A stretch of 6,133 nucleotides of DNA from CAZYWA01 sp964650975 [NCBI: uncultured bacterium] (GCA_964650975.1 CAZYWA010000482.1:1-6133); one strand, 5' to 3'. Shown: positions 1 through 5,483, counted from the first letter of the stretch. Notes: a model not told the origin generated them from the letters alone. Translations and numbers: made by a program.

Positions 1-276
1 CAGCGGGTCGACGGAAGGACCCGACGACACCTGCGACGGGTTGAGGACGATCTGACAGAGAGCGCAGTCCCTCGCGTCATGCCCGTCCGCTGGCGTCGGA
101 TCGGGTGACGCGACACGGGCACCCGCGGCGGTGTGTTCCGCGGCTGCTTGGGCGTGAAGGCGCGCGTGTGCCGAATCGTGCTCGTGGCAGAGTCCCAGCC
201 CGTGCGCCAGCGGCAGCCCGGACGTTGCGGTGAGCAACGCCAGAGCGAGCGCGAGAGACCAGATGCGGCGAGCCAT
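1..276 (-). CDS. Exported His/Cys-rich small protein, DUF2946-like (C-terminus beyond left edge)
   Basis: The minus-strand frame starts at ATG 276-274 and stays open for 92 codons to base 1, so the C-terminus is missing. Residues 1-25 form a classic signal peptide: a basic start (MARR), a Leu/Ala-rich core (SLALALALLTA), then LPLAHG around the likely cleavage site. The mature part is rich in histidine (LCHEHD, then scattered His) and carries a Cys-x-x-Cys motif (DCALCQ) near residue 75. A signal peptide, His-rich stretch and late CxxC resemble the DUF2946 group of small periplasmic proteins, often found near metal or TonB transport genes; I base this on pattern only. It lies 78 bp downstream of the phosphoesterase on the same strand and may share its transcript. 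No clear Shine-Dalgarno precedes the ATG, but no other in-frame start was seen upstream. A metal-binding role is inference. Confidence 0.62.
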   Translation of the reverse strand, partial: MARRIWSLALALALLTATSGLPLAHGLGLCHEHDSAHARLHAQAAAEHTAAGARVASPDPTPADGHDARDCALCQIVLNPSQVSSGPSVDPL

Positions 277-354
277 GTGATGCGGGAAGGAATCTCGGTT
301 GAGCGACGGCGACTCGTTCTTCTCAGTAGACGCTAATCGTGCGCTGCGGGACCG

Positions 355-2010
355 TCAACGCGGAGGCGGCGCGCCACTCTCGATGACGCGACCGCGCGGC
401 GGGTCCGTCCATGGCTCCTCGCGAGCCGCCTCGCTCGGCCGATCGCGCTCCAGCAAGATGTGATCGAGCAACGCGCCGTTGTCATCGAGCGCCTCGATCC
501 AGAGCCGGCCCTCGCGAGCCACGACGCGGAGGAAGTTGTGCGCCTCTGCACGGAACTCGAGGTCCGGGGACGGATTGGGCTCGCGAAGCGTCCCGCCACC
601 ACCTCCGGAAACGACGTACCGGACGCCGCTGGGGTCAGGCCCCCAGAGCCCGAGCGGCCGGGAACGCTGATAGTTGTGCGAGTGGCCCGCGAACGCGACG
701 TCGACGTGGCTGGCCACCAGCAGCGGATGGAGCACCGCGTAGGTCAGCTGGTTCCGGTCCTTGCCTTCGGCGGCGAAGGGAGGATGGTGGAAGAACGCGA
801 TTCGCCACCACGTGTCCGTCGCGTTCTCACGCATCGCCGCCCGAAACCCGCGCCGCGTCGCACCGAACGGAAGCGGCGGCGCGTTCGAGTTCACCGACGC
901 GATCACGACCCCCGCCGAGCGCAGCAGCCGCTGATAGTGCACCGCCAGGTCGGAGCCGGGGTCGAGGCCGAGAAAGAGCGCCACATCGCGGCCACCGTCG
1001 AGGATGTCGTGGTTTCCCGGAACGATCCATAGCGGGACGTGGCCGGCGAGATCGCGAAACGGATCGTAAAACTGCGACTCGAGGCTGGCGATGGTGGCGC
1101 GATCGTACGCGAGGTCGCCCACGTGGAGGATGAGGTCCGGCTCGAACTCGGTGATTCGCTCGATGAGCTCGGCGGTCACCGCTCGCCCGCCGCCGGTGTC
1201 CCCGATCACGGCGAAGCGCAGCGCGTTCGGCGAATCGCTCGCCGGGAGCGTCCTGAACGAGCCGTGCCCCTCGCCGGGAGCCGAGGGGCTCACCAGCGCG
1301 AATCGGTAGATCGTCGAGGGCTCGAGATCGGTCAAGTGAAGCCGGTGAACCGAATGCTCGCCGATCTCGGAGAAGACCCGCCGAGGGCCACCGCGCGGCT
1401 GAATCCAGGCGATTCCCACCTCGTCGTCCGGCGTCTCCCAGAGCAGCTCGGCATCGGTGGGACCAGCCCACGTGAGCGTCGGATGCCGCCAGTACGGAAG
1501 CGGCTCCCGCGACGCCACGACCAGCCCAGCGCCACGCCACACGACCCAGAGCTGCCGCTTTGCGATCAGCGGGTCGAGGAGTGTGGCGCGCGCTACCACC
1601 AGCCGATTCCCGGCGTCGAGCCACCCCATGAGCTCGCCTCGACTCATCGAGGGCGAGCGCACGAGGCCGATTGCTCCCCCGGGCGCCGGGGCGGGTACGC
1701 CGGGGCCGAGCACCAGCAATTCGCCGCCCGACGTGAGCACGAACTCGGCGGTGCCAGCGATGGCGTTCGCGAGATCGAGCCTGAGCCGCACGAAACCGCC
1801 GGCCGCGACACCCAGTGCGGCGGCCCAGCCGAGTGCCAGCGCCGCGCCCCGAAGTGCGCGCGAACGGCGCCGGTAGCGGATGCCGGCGAGCGCGACCGAC
1901 GCTACCGCGATCAGAATCGCAATCAGCACGTAGCCGAGCGGTCCCGCGCCGTGCGGGTCAGCCCACCGGACCCGCGTGGAGATCCCGAAGAAGCGTAGGA
2001 ACTCGACCAT
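355..2010 (-). CDS. Membrane-anchored metallophosphoesterase, purple acid phosphatase-like
   Basis: This 551-residue protein has a calcineurin-like metallophosphoesterase domain at about residues 264-500. All signature motifs are present in order: GDTG (Asp271), GDLAYD (Asp299, Tyr302), GNHD (Asn333, His334), FFHHPPF (His408/409) and GHSHNYQR (His443, His445). These residues bind the dinuclear metal centre that hydrolyses phosphate esters. The Tyr in GDLAYD and the GHxHxYxR motif are typical of purple acid phosphatases. A beta-rich segment before it (about 172-255, with YRFALVSP and FRTLP) matches the fibronectin-III-like N-terminal domain of that family. Two hydrophobic helices (about 24-44 and 54-73) flank a basic loop (RYRRRSRALR), so the enzyme is probably tethered to the membrane with its catalytic part outside. 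The Pro/Arg-rich tail looks disordered. The ATG at 2010 lacks a strong ribosome binding site. Function is well supported by family; the substrate is unknown. Confidence 0.93.
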   Translation of the reverse strand: MVEFLRFFGISTRVRWADPHGAGPLGYVLIAILIAVASVALAGIRYRRRSRALRGAALALGWAAALGVAAGGFVRLRLDLANAIAGTAEFVLTSGGELLVLGPGVPAPAPGGAIGLVRSPSMSRGELMGWLDAGNRLVVARATLLDPLIAKRQLWVVWRGAGLVVASREPLPYWRHPTLTWAGPTDAELLWETPDDEVGIAWIQPRGGPRRVFSEIGEHSVHRLHLTDLEPSTIYRFALVSPSAPGEGHGSFRTLPASDSPNALRFAVIGDTGGGRAVTAELIERITEFEPDLILHVGDLAYDRATIASLESQFYDPFRDLAGHVPLWIVPGNHDILDGGRDVALFLGLDPGSDLAVHYQRLLRSAGVVIASVNSNAPPLPFGATRRGFRAAMRENATDTWWRIAFFHHPPFAAEGKDRNQLTYAVLHPLLVASHVDVAFAGHSHNYQRSRPLGLWGPDPSGVRYVVSGGGGGTLREPNPSPDLEFRAEAHNFLRVVAREGRLWIEALDDNGALLDHILLERDRPSEAAREEPWTDPPRGRVIESGAPPPR

Positions 2011-2134
2011 CGGAGGTCACGCGCCTCGCCCAGCGTCTCCGCGCCCTGGACGAGCCCGCGGTCTGATTCGAGATTCGAGCGCCGGGTCGGTGAGGCTATG
2101 CGACCACGAGGGGTTCGACGAGTACGGGAAGAGG

Positions 2135-2153
2135 GCGCCGCCCAGGGCGGCGC
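2135..2153. repeat. GC-rich 9-bp palindrome (GCGCCGCCC-A-GGGCGGCGC)
   Basis: Two perfect 9-base arms flank a single A at 2144. In RNA this could form a 7-bp stem with a 5-base loop, and in DNA it could be a dyad operator. No T-run follows, so it is not a standard intrinsic terminator. It sits about 120 bases before the hydrolase start and 125 bases before the phosphoesterase start, where a regulator for either gene could bind. Its role is unproven. Confidence 0.5.
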
Positions 2154-2258
2154 GTCTGCAGAGTCCGCATGGATGGGTGCGTCAGGCCATGCAGCGCCGC
2201 AGGTCGCTCACTCTCCAGCGCCGCGGCGCGCTTCCTCGTGATCGGCGCCGCTTCGTGC

Positions 2259-2263
2259 GAAGG
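2259..2263 (+). promoter_or_regulatory. Ribosome binding site (GAAGG) fixing the GTG 2271 start
   Basis: GAAGG lies 7 bases before GTG 2271. No comparable site precedes the upstream in-frame ATG at 2169. The GTG also falls where homology to the hydrolase family begins (VKRIEIETPDG), so it is the preferred start. Confidence 0.6.
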
Positions 2264-2270
2264 TGCGTTC

Positions 2271-3053
2271 GTGAAGCGGATCGAGATCGAGACCCCGGAC
2301 GGCGCATGCCCGAGCTACGTGTTCCGTCCCCCGAGCGGCGGTCCTTGGCCGGCGGTCCTGGTCTTCATGGATGGCCTCGGCATCCGGCCCGCCATGCTGG
2401 AGATCGGCGAGCGGCTCGCGACCCACGGCTACTTCGTGCTGCTGCCGGACCTCTTCCACCGCTCGGGAGCCTACGAGCCGATGGATCCGCGCGCGATCTT
2501 CTCCGACCCGGAGAAGCGAAGGATGAGGGAGACGTTCCTCGCGCTCGCGACCCCGGCGAACGTCATGTCCGACACCGGGGCCTTCCTCGACTTCCTTACC
2601 CACTCGCCCGATGTGAAGCCCGGAGGTACCGGCACCACCGGCTACTGCATGGGTGGGCTCATGTCGCTCACGGCGGCGGGGACCTACCCGGATCGCATCG
2701 TGGCGACCGCCTCGTACCACGGCGGCCGCCTCGCCAGCGACCAGCCCGACAGCCCGCACCTGCTCGCGCCGCGGATTCGCTCCCGCGTCTACGTCGCCGG
2801 CGCGACGGACGATCCTTCGTTCCCCGACGAGATGAAGGCGCGGCTTGAGGAGGCGCTCACGCACGCCGGTGTCGACCATCGCATCGAGACGTATCCCGCC
2901 AAACACGGCTGGGTGTTTCGCGACACGCCGGCCTACGATCAGGCCGCGAGCGAGCGCCACTGGGAGACCCTGCTCGCGCTGCTCGATGCGAAGCTGATGC
3001 GGCCGAACGAAGGCTCGCCGCTCGCCAAGACCTCGACGCCGACTACTTCTTGA
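2271..3053 (+). CDS. Dienelactone hydrolase family protein (alpha/beta hydrolase)
   Basis: From GTG 2271 this is a 260-residue cytosolic alpha/beta hydrolase, close to the usual family size. The nucleophile elbow is GYCMGG (Cys126), the cysteine version that marks dienelactone hydrolases. Asp180 or Asp181 (GATDDPSF) and His212 (KHGW) complete the Cys-Asp-His triad. The early motif PAVLVFMDGLGIRP (about 27-40) and VLLPDLFHR (57-64) are typical of a common bacterial subfamily that lacks the classical Glu of clcD-type enzymes at this site. The real substrate is therefore uncertain; carboxymethylenebutenolidase is only a generic label. There is no signal peptide or membrane segment. The last 11 bases overlap the 3' end of the opposing VOC gene. 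No ring-cleavage or chlorocatechol genes are nearby, so a classical aromatic-degradation role is not supported. Confidence 0.92.
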   Translation: MKRIEIETPDGACPSYVFRPPSGGPWPAVLVFMDGLGIRPAMLEIGERLATHGYFVLLPDLFHRSGAYEPMDPRAIFSDPEKRRMRETFLALATPANVMSDTGAFLDFLTHSPDVKPGGTGTTGYCMGGLMSLTAAGTYPDRIVATASYHGGRLASDQPDSPHLLAPRIRSRVYVAGATDDPSFPDEMKARLEEALTHAGVDHRIETYPAKHGWVFRDTPAYDQAASERHWETLLALLDAKLMRPNEGSPLAKTSTPTTS

Positions 3054-3480
3054 ACACCGTTTCAGCGCGTCGTTCCAACTCCTCTCTTGAGAGATTCTCG
3101 ACGCGCGTCGCGATCCACCAGATGTTTCCGGCCGGGTCCTTCACGCCGCCGCTGCGATCACCGTAGAACTGGTCCATGGGCTCCATCGTCGAAGTAGCGC
3201 CCGCAGCGAGTGCGCGCCGGTAGACCCCATCGACGTCTGCCACGTACAGGTAGAGGGCGCTCGGCATCGGTTTCCACGCGTCGCTGGCCTCGCCCATCAT
3301 CACCATCGAGTCGCCGATTCGGACCTCGGCATGCCCAACGGTGCCGTCGGGTCGAGTCATGCGCTCGGTCTCCACGGCGGCGAACGCTTCCTTCAAGAAG
3401 TCGATCAGGTTCGCGACGCCCGTCACAGTCAAGTACGGGGTCACGCTGTGGTAGCCATCGGGAACGGGTTTTGTCGTCAT
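3043..3480 (-). CDS. VOC superfamily (glyoxalase/bleomycin-resistance-like) protein
   Basis: This 145-residue protein starts at ATG 3480, preceded by AAGGAAA with 4 bases after the AAGGA core, and ends with TAG. It matches the single-chain VOC proteins often annotated as PhnB-like or glyoxalase-like: KPVPDGYHSVTPYL at the N-terminus, an HAEVRIGDS strand (His50, Glu52), MVMMGE, LYLYVADVDGVY, then QFYGDRSGGVKDPAGNIWWIAT (about 104-125). Two beta-alpha-beta-beta-beta units are expected to form a metal site. His50 is a likely ligand and the second-half acidic ligand is not obvious, so catalysis is not assured. The family covers isomerases, dioxygenases and antibiotic-binding proteins; nothing here picks one. 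The frame is open far upstream of 3480, but that extension is Arg/Ser/Pro-rich and looks like a shadow. Confidence 0.92.
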   Translation of the reverse strand: MTTKPVPDGYHSVTPYLTVTGVANLIDFLKEAFAAVETERMTRPDGTVGHAEVRIGDSMVMMGEASDAWKPMPSALYLYVADVDGVYRRALAAGATSTMEPMDQFYGDRSGGVKDPAGNIWWIATRVENLSREELERRAETVFKK

Positions 3481-3698
3481 GGTTTCCTTGCCTTGGTGTG
3501 GAAGTCGTCTTGGTGGGGCCAGCCGCTCTCGCGCGCGAGCTCGACCGCTGACAGAGTTGGACGCCAGAAGCAGCGACCGGGTCCGTGGCCGATCGCGATC
3601 AGCGCCGAGGTGGGGTTCGCGCCGAATCCGGCCCCGGGGCTGGGAAGGGGGAAGCGCCGACACCGGATGACTTCGTAGTCCCGGGGCCGCCAAGCCCG
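3481..3698. other. Intergenic region upstream of VOC gene
   Basis: This should hold the VOC gene promoter on the minus strand, but no clear -35/-10 pair was seen. A 12-bp perfect palindrome CTCGCGCGCGAG (3528-3539) lies about 50 bases before the VOC start codon and could be an operator. A 10-bp palindrome GATCGCGATC lies at 3591-3600. Both are GC-rich and could be chance. Confidence 0.35.
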
Positions 3699-4202
3699 AT
3701 GTGGCACGACCGGACCTACCGGCGCGCGTTCTACGAGGATCTCGAACGGCTCGGGTTGCCGGTGCTCGTCGGCAATGGGAAGCGGGGCCGCTCGCCGAAC
3801 TGCGCTCGCTCGACCTTCCTGACACTCGCAGTCGACGATGGCGCGAGGCTCGAGGTGCTCGACCGCGCGGTGCACACCGTCGGCAAGGGTTCGACGGCCG
3901 AGCGGCACTACCTGCGGACGTTCTGGCCGACGCTGTGCGCCGAGGTAGCGAATCTCGGCATTCATCGCACCACGTCTGGTTCGACAAGCGGCACGGGGAA
4001 GGTGGTTCGCTCCCAGAAGGCTCCCCAGATCGACACGCGAGAGGAAGCGCGAGAGATCTCGGCAGGTTGGATGGTGCCGGAGAAGGGAGTCGAAGCCACA
4101 CCATCATCCGCGAGCACCCGCTTGGCTCCCAAGATCATAGAGAAAATCACGACCATAAGGTGGTCCGAATGGAGCCTCGCGGGTCTACGGACGCCTCTGT
4201 AG
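3699..4202 (+). CDS. Hypothetical protein, possibly truncated or frameshifted after residue ~88
   Basis: I do not recognise this 167-residue protein. Codons from ATG 3699 to about 3965 have very strong G/C at third positions, like the recognised genes. They encode a plausible globular stretch: RTYRRAFYEDLERLG (6-19), LPVLVGNGKRGRSP (20-33), a hydrophobic strand TFLTLAVDDG (39-48), and RHYLRTFWPTLCAEVANLG (69-87). After that, third-position bias drops and the sequence becomes Ser/Thr-rich and featureless. The true 3' part may therefore be lost, or an insertion, deletion or rearrangement may lie near 3965. No ribosome binding site precedes ATG 3699; a GTG at 3585 in the same frame is an alternative. 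The opposite strand (3965 to 3477) is also open and ends in an ATGA overlap with the VOC start, so the strand is not certain. Treat as hypothetical. Confidence 0.4.
   Translation: MWHDRTYRRAFYEDLERLGLPVLVGNGKRGRSPNCARSTFLTLAVDDGARLEVLDRAVHTVGKGSTAERHYLRTFWPTLCAEVANLGIHRTTSGSTSGTGKVVRSQKAPQIDTREEAREISAGWMVPEKGVEATPSSASTRLAPKIIEKITTIRWSEWSLAGLRTPL
4157..4163 (+). promoter_or_regulatory. Ribosome binding site (AAGGTGG) for ATG 4169
   Basis: AAGGTGG ends 5 bases before ATG 4169 and is the main reason to place a start there, inside the tail of the preceding ORF. Confidence 0.45.
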
Positions 4203-4414
4203 TGAGCTCCGTAGTGAGTGCCCGCGAGGTCGCGGCGGCCGAGATCATGGAGGCACTCGGCATCATTGGGACTCTCGAAGGCGCGCTCGTGGTTGGGGAT
4301 CAGTTGGCGGCGAGACGCGCAGTCGAGACGTTACGGATGACGTTGTCGGCCTGGGGCCGTCGTGAGGCTCAAGCTGACGCGTGTTGGGACGCTAGCGTCC
4401 CTGGGGCGGAGTAG
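4169..4414 (+). CDS. Small hypothetical helical protein
   Basis: This 81-residue ORF starts at ATG 4169 with AAGGTGG at a good distance and overlaps the 3' end of the preceding ORF by 34 bases in another frame. Residues about 18-68 (from SAREVAAAEIMEAL to LRMTLSAWGRR) read as two or more amphipathic helices rich in Ala, Leu, Glu and Arg. The N-terminus contains a near-perfect tandem repeat encoding VVSSVVSA. No signal peptide or convincing membrane segment is present. Third-position GC (about 70%) is lower than in the recognised genes, so coding status is uncertain. Its 3' end contains a 16-bp perfect palindrome. I recognise no family. It might be a small DNA-binding or antitoxin-like protein, but nothing shows that. 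Confidence 0.42.
   Translation: MEPRGSTDASVVSSVVSAREVAAAEIMEALGIIGTLEGALVVGDQLAARRAVETLRMTLSAWGRREAQADACWDASVPGAE
4199..4222 (+). repeat. Tandem 12-bp repeat (GTAGTGAGCTCC / GTAGTGAGTGCC)
   Basis: Two adjacent 12-base units differ at two positions. The first unit contains the TAG stop of the 3699 ORF. In the 4169 ORF the units encode VVSS-VVSA without changing the frame, as expected for a small in-frame duplication. Confidence 0.6.
4386..4401. repeat. 16-bp perfect palindrome GGGACGCTAGCGTCCC
   Basis: The two 8-base halves are exact reverse complements with no spacer, centred on an NheI-type GCTAGC. It lies at the 3' end of the 4169 ORF, 155 bases before GTG 4541. Zero spacing fits a dimeric regulator's operator better than an RNA terminator hairpin, and no T-run follows. 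Confidence 0.6.
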
Positions 4415-4528
4415 CGAGCGATCTCCCATCGCTGGGTCACCGCGCGTGGCGAATCGGCCCGCAAGCTACATGAGGACGATCATGACGACAGACGTTGGGG
4501 TAATGGAGCATCGACACCGTTCCCATGC

Positions 4529-4534
4529 GAGGAG
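4529..4534 (+). promoter_or_regulatory. Ribosome binding site (GAGGAG) for GTG 4541
   Basis: GAGGAG lies 6 bases before GTG 4541, near-ideal spacing. The frame has no ATG between the previous in-frame stop (4412-4414) and 4541, so this site decides the start. Confidence 0.5.
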
Positions 4535-4540
4535 CGGCTG

Positions 4541-4744
4541 GTGCTCTACCGCTTCGAGAGCCCGACAGGTTCCCAGCGGGAAGTCGTCCTACTCACGAGC
4601 CGCGAGCCGGGCGACGAACTTGACCTCGAGTTTTTGGAGGGCAACTTCGACGGTCCACTCCGGAACGTCACGTGGGTCGACAAGCCCTGGATCGAGAAGA
4701 CGTGGTTTCCGGAGGTGCCGCTCGTCGACGGCAGGCGTGCGTAA
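4541..4744 (+). CDS. Small acidic hypothetical protein with regularly spaced Trp
   Basis: This 67-residue ORF begins at GTG 4541 behind GAGGAG. Its third-position GC (over 80%) matches the recognised genes better than the DNA just before it does. The protein reads as two strands (LYRFESPTG and QREVVLLTS), an acidic patch (EPGDELDLEFLEG, 22-34), then a segment with Trp at 45, 50 and 55, five residues apart (TWVDKPWIEKTWF). There is no signal peptide, membrane helix or metal motif. I recognise no family. It could be an intact small protein or the C-terminal remnant of a longer gene whose 5' part decayed, because the frame is open back to 4415 with weaker codon bias. A stem-loop begins 20 bases after its stop. 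Confidence 0.52.
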   Translation: MLYRFESPTGSQREVVLLTSREPGDELDLEFLEGNFDGPLRNVTWVDKPWIEKTWFPEVPLVDGRRA

Positions 4745-4764
4745 GCCAAGGCGCGCGAGCTGGT

Positions 4765-4798
4765 CGGTGCCGCGTCCCGGCTTGTCTTCGCGGCACCG
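4765..4798 (+). terminator. Possible terminator stem-loop after the 4541 ORF
   Basis: A perfect 10-bp stem (CGGTGCCGCG with CGCGGCACCG) encloses a 14-base loop, beginning 20 bases after the TAA of the 4541 ORF. No T-run follows (GCTCTTGG), so it would be a weak or factor-assisted terminator, or an mRNA 3' stabiliser. Confidence 0.42.
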
Positions 4799-4800
4799 CG

Positions 4801-4830
4801 GCTCTTGGTGGCGTAGGTGAGCCAAGGAGC
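4801..4830 (+). repeat. Imperfect stem-loop
   Basis: GCTC-TTGG pairs with CCAA-GGAGC with a single bulged base, immediately after the stem-loop at 4765-4798. The arm AGCCAAGG also recurs at 4744-4751 and 4820-4827. The two hairpins may work together as one 3'-end structure. Confidence 0.3.
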
Positions 4831-4917
4831 TCCGCATCCGGGGCGCGGCGGGCAACGGTGGTGGTGTTACCGGCTCCAATCGTGGTTGTTGACCCCGCCG
4901 GGAATCGAAGTTTGCCT

Positions 4918-4957
4918 GACAGGGCGGCACAGGGTGTCACAGGGCACTTCAGGTAGG
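4918..4957 (+). repeat. Direct repeats of ACAGGG at 10-bp period
   Basis: ACAGGG occurs at 4919-4924, 4929-4934 and 4939-4944, with a degraded fourth unit TCAGGT at 4949-4954. The 10-base spacing places each copy on the same face of the DNA helix. Such phased short repeats are usual for binding sites of regulators that load side by side. No gene start lies close downstream, so the target is unclear. Confidence 0.5.
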
Positions 4958-5056
4958 GATTCCGCGAGCGGTGCCCACCCTATGGTGGAAGATGACGCCC
5001 TGAGAATGGGCGTTTTGGTCCGTGACCGGGGCGCCGAGTCGGGGCGGCCCCGTGAC

Positions 5057-5091
5057 CTCTCTATAGTCTATAGGGAGCCGCCGGGGCTCCC
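5057..5091 (+). ncRNA. Two overlapping, mutually exclusive hairpins (candidate RNA switch)
   Basis: The first hairpin pairs 5057-5065 (CTCTCTATA) with 5069-5077 (TATAGGGAG): 9 bp including one G-U. The second pairs 5073-5079 (GGGAGCC) with 5085-5091 (GGCTCCC): 7 perfect bp with a 5-base loop. Both need 5073-5077, so only one can form at a time, as in attenuators and riboswitch expression platforms. The first half also contains TCTATAG in tandem (5060-5073). No T-run and no clear downstream gene follow, so function is speculative. Confidence 0.3.
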
Positions 5092-5292
5092 CGTGTCGCC
5101 CGCCACACGCGCCGTGTCGGCTCGTGGGCGCTCCCGAACCGCCCGGGCGAGCGATGATGCCGCCGGGCCCTGTCTGGTGGCTGAGTCGAGGGTTGCTTGT
5201 CCGCCGGCAGCGGCTCGAGCCGTCGACCGCGCCCGACACCGCCCACGGTGCCACGTAGGGCGCTGGGGTAGGGCAGGTGCCCGTTCGATCGC

Positions 5293-5324
5293 AACCCGCG
5301 CCGCCGAAGCGCGGGTTAACCCGC
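5293..5324. repeat. Inverted-repeat cluster with 14-bp palindrome GCGGGTTAACCCGC
   Basis: AACCCGCG (5293-5300) pairs perfectly with CGCGGGTT (5310-5317) across a 9-base loop. The second arm also forms a perfect 14-bp palindrome (5311-5324) with the following AACCCGC. The middle arm can therefore pair with either neighbour. It could be a dimer operator or a switching RNA element. No gene is clearly attached. Confidence 0.45.
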
Positions 5325-5483
5325 TCGTGACGGTGGTGTGGGATCGACGCTGAGCCTCGTCGCGCAGCAAGGGCACGCTACGCATGAAGGACTCCGGCTC
5401 TGAGCGCATGCCGTCTCGCTCGGAGCGTTCGCCGCCGGCCCACACGTCGCGATGCGTTCTGCCACGCACTCGCATTCTGCGAC

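Larger units (their letters stand above)
2011..2270. promoter_or_regulatory. Divergent intergenic region between phosphoesterase and hydrolase
   Basis: These 260 bases separate two divergently transcribed genes, so promoters for both should lie here. I could not find a convincing -35/-10 pair on either strand. Visible elements are a GC-rich palindrome (2135-2153) and a perfect tandem 7-mer GATTCGAGATTCGA (2065-2078). A plus-strand frame continuous with the hydrolase opens with ATG at 2169. Its first 34 codons encode an uncharacteristic Ser/Ala/Cys-rich leader, so I treat them as untranslated. Confidence 0.45.

Noticed and set aside
1039-1998. Long plus-strand ORF (319 codons), with further plus-strand ORFs at 411-1133, 460-1032 and 1457-1876
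   Set aside because: All lie antisense to the phosphoesterase, which has every family motif; their products are Arg/Pro/Ala-rich and resemble shadows of GC-rich coding DNA.
1976-2848. Plus-strand 290-codon ORF and minus-strand 2960-2208 ORF over the hydrolase
   Set aside because: Both overlap a clear dienelactone hydrolase family gene in other frames and have Arg-rich, motif-free products.
3978-4004. Possible P-loop (GSTSGTGK) in the 3699 ORF
   Set aside because: Spacing does not fit GxxxxGK[ST], the residue after Lys is Val, and it lies in the part with weak coding signal.
3481-4107. N-terminal extension of the VOC frame up to 4107
   Set aside because: The extension is Arg/Ser/Pro-rich, and the ATG at 3480 has a good ribosome binding site exactly where family similarity starts.
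4362-4820. Plus-strand 152-codon ORF in another frame
   Set aside because: Ser/Arg-rich product with no motif; overlaps the better supported 4541 ORF.
4889-4917. Sigma70-like promoter, TTGACC with 17-base spacer
   Set aside because: The -10 position reads TTGCCT, a poor match, and no gene follows.
5061-5080. T7-like promoter core CTATAGGGAG
   Set aside because: Only the 10-base initiation half matches; the upstream recognition half (TAATACGACTCA) does not, and no phage gene is present. It is better explained by the tandem TCTATAG and hairpin.
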